Of a stretch of 64,000 nt of DNA, positions 63,361-64,000 are shown one piece after another. The notes under the pieces are model-generated. The model did not search any database, was not told the DNA's origin, and worked only from the letters and a program-made list of their open reading frames with translations. Source of the stretch: Bradyrhizobium macuxiense (GTDB lineage Bacteria; Pseudomonadota; Alphaproteobacteria; Rhizobiales; Xanthobacteraceae); assembly GCF_007993935.1 (NCBI RefSeq), contig NZ_VITY01000016.1, positions 124,001 to 188,000 on the forward strand, written 5' to 3'. The translations under genes and the position numbers were made by a program. The stretch's first letter is position 1. The number at the start of each line of letters is the position of its first letter.

Positions 63361-64000
63361 TCCAAGGTCCGCCGTCCAATTTTCCACGCCTACCGACGGA
63401 CTGCAGCGCGCGGCGACAGGCCCAACGCGTTAACAATTTGCGGTAGGCGAATCTCTCCGCCTTTTGACGGTGGAGCGACAAGACATGGACCGGATAATCC
63501 GCACCTCGCCCCGAGGAGAACGCGAGACAAGTTGATCTGCCCGGCAACCACAGCAAGGGAGCGCGTCGGCTGGAGCATCGTGGCCGCACTTGAGCAATTT
63601 GTTGAATTTCTCAAAAAGAGCCGTGCGTTCAAAAGTCTGTCGCCGGGTCGAAGCGCTGGTGGCCCAACGCTGGCGCTGCCTCGAGGTGAGCCAGGCCCGC
63701 CGGGCCGTCGTCCTTGATCCGAAGGGGGAGCTCTATTCTACGATGAGACCGCGGCATGGCGCGAAAAGCACGTCGGACCGGTCTGCCGCATCGTGCTCTT
63801 TGCTTACCGTTCGGAGGAGAAGGCTCAGCGCCTTCTGGAGCATCGGCTTGACCACGCTGGCGTGGTCCGCTCGCAGCACCAGCACGCGCCTCTGTTTTCG
63901 AAGGCTCGATCCATAACCTGCGAGATCGGATTTCTCTATCTTCTGTTACTTAAGCCGATTTTTGGCTTCAAGATTTTCGGATGTTTTCAATGATTTGTTG
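63361..64000. other. Window end, no firm gene
   Basis: Several short frames overlap. A plus-strand stretch near 63740-63920 reads like a protein fragment (W-R-E-K-H-V-G-P-V-C-R-I-V-L-F) but has no start and I cannot name it. It may be a mobile-element remnant or part of a gene that is cut by the window edge. Confidence 0.3.

Overview
The window looks like part of a Bradyrhizobium-type symbiosis island. The DNA is GC-rich, and the gene order (iscA-nifU-nifS-nifT, nifB-frxA-nifZ, nifH-nifQ-nifV-nifW, fixBCX, ahpCD) matches rhizobial nif/fix clusters. Several nif/fix transcription units have a sigma-54 -24/-12 element (TGGCAC-N5-TTGC type), and four of these have a NifA upstream activating sequence (TGT-N10-ACA) nearby. 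A FixK2/FNR-type box precedes an OmpW gene. A NopP-like type III effector, a decayed NEL-type effector and a trbB remnant also fit a symbiosis island. Genus assignment is inference from content and synteny; no 16S rRNA or tRNA gene was seen.

Layout. 1-6.4 kb: Rieske protein, a ClpS-AAA+ fusion protein, and the operon iscA, short nifU, nifS, nifT, SIR2-like gene. 6.4-9.6 kb: VapBC-like toxin-antitoxin pair and a scar of mobile DNA (IS3 fragment, serine recombinase fragments, truncated NEL effector). 9.7-15.5 kb: nifB operon (frxA, two nifZ-type genes, conserved small nif-cluster genes, a DegT-family protein without its PLP lysine). 15.6-20.5 kb: defence island. It has a four-gene ubiquitin-like conjugation operon (UBL-E2-JAMM-E1, the order of Bil systems), divergent from an XRE/ImmA-IrrE protease gene and a PIN-domain gene. 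21.2-23.6 kb: betaine/choline-type ABC transporter. 24.3-25.2 kb: OmpW. 25.5-36.7 kb: nifO and a pseudo-receiver gene, nifH, nifQ, nifV, nifW, a 35-residue membrane protein, a fixA fossil, fixBCX, a secreted Cys-rich peptide and ahpCD. 37.0-49.2 kb: second defence island, with a complete type II Wadjet operon (jetABCD) beside an IetAS-type ATPase/subtilase pair whose protease gene is frameshifted. 49.8-57.2 kb: two B12-independent enzymes, metE and a class Ic ribonucleotide reductase (nrdAB), transcribed divergently, each behind its own cobalamin riboswitch. 57.3-64 kb: duplicated, partly decayed DNA holding paralogous 46-codon ORFs, a yciB-like gene, the NopP-like effector, a trbB remnant and small conserved ORFs.

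Functional logic. The nif/fix genes supply FeS-cluster assembly (iscA, nifU, nifS), FeMo-cofactor synthesis (nifB, nifQ, nifV), dinitrogenase reductase (nifH), accessory factors (nifW, nifZ, nifT), electron supply (fixBCX, ferredoxins) and peroxide defence (ahpCD). The two defence islands probably arrived separately. Several nif-linked genes have no well-established role: ClpS-AAA+, SIR2-like, pseudo-receiver, lysine-less DegT and the microprotein. They are the most interesting part of the nitrogen-fixation section. The Bil-like operon with its divergent ImmA/PIN module is the most interesting accessory system.
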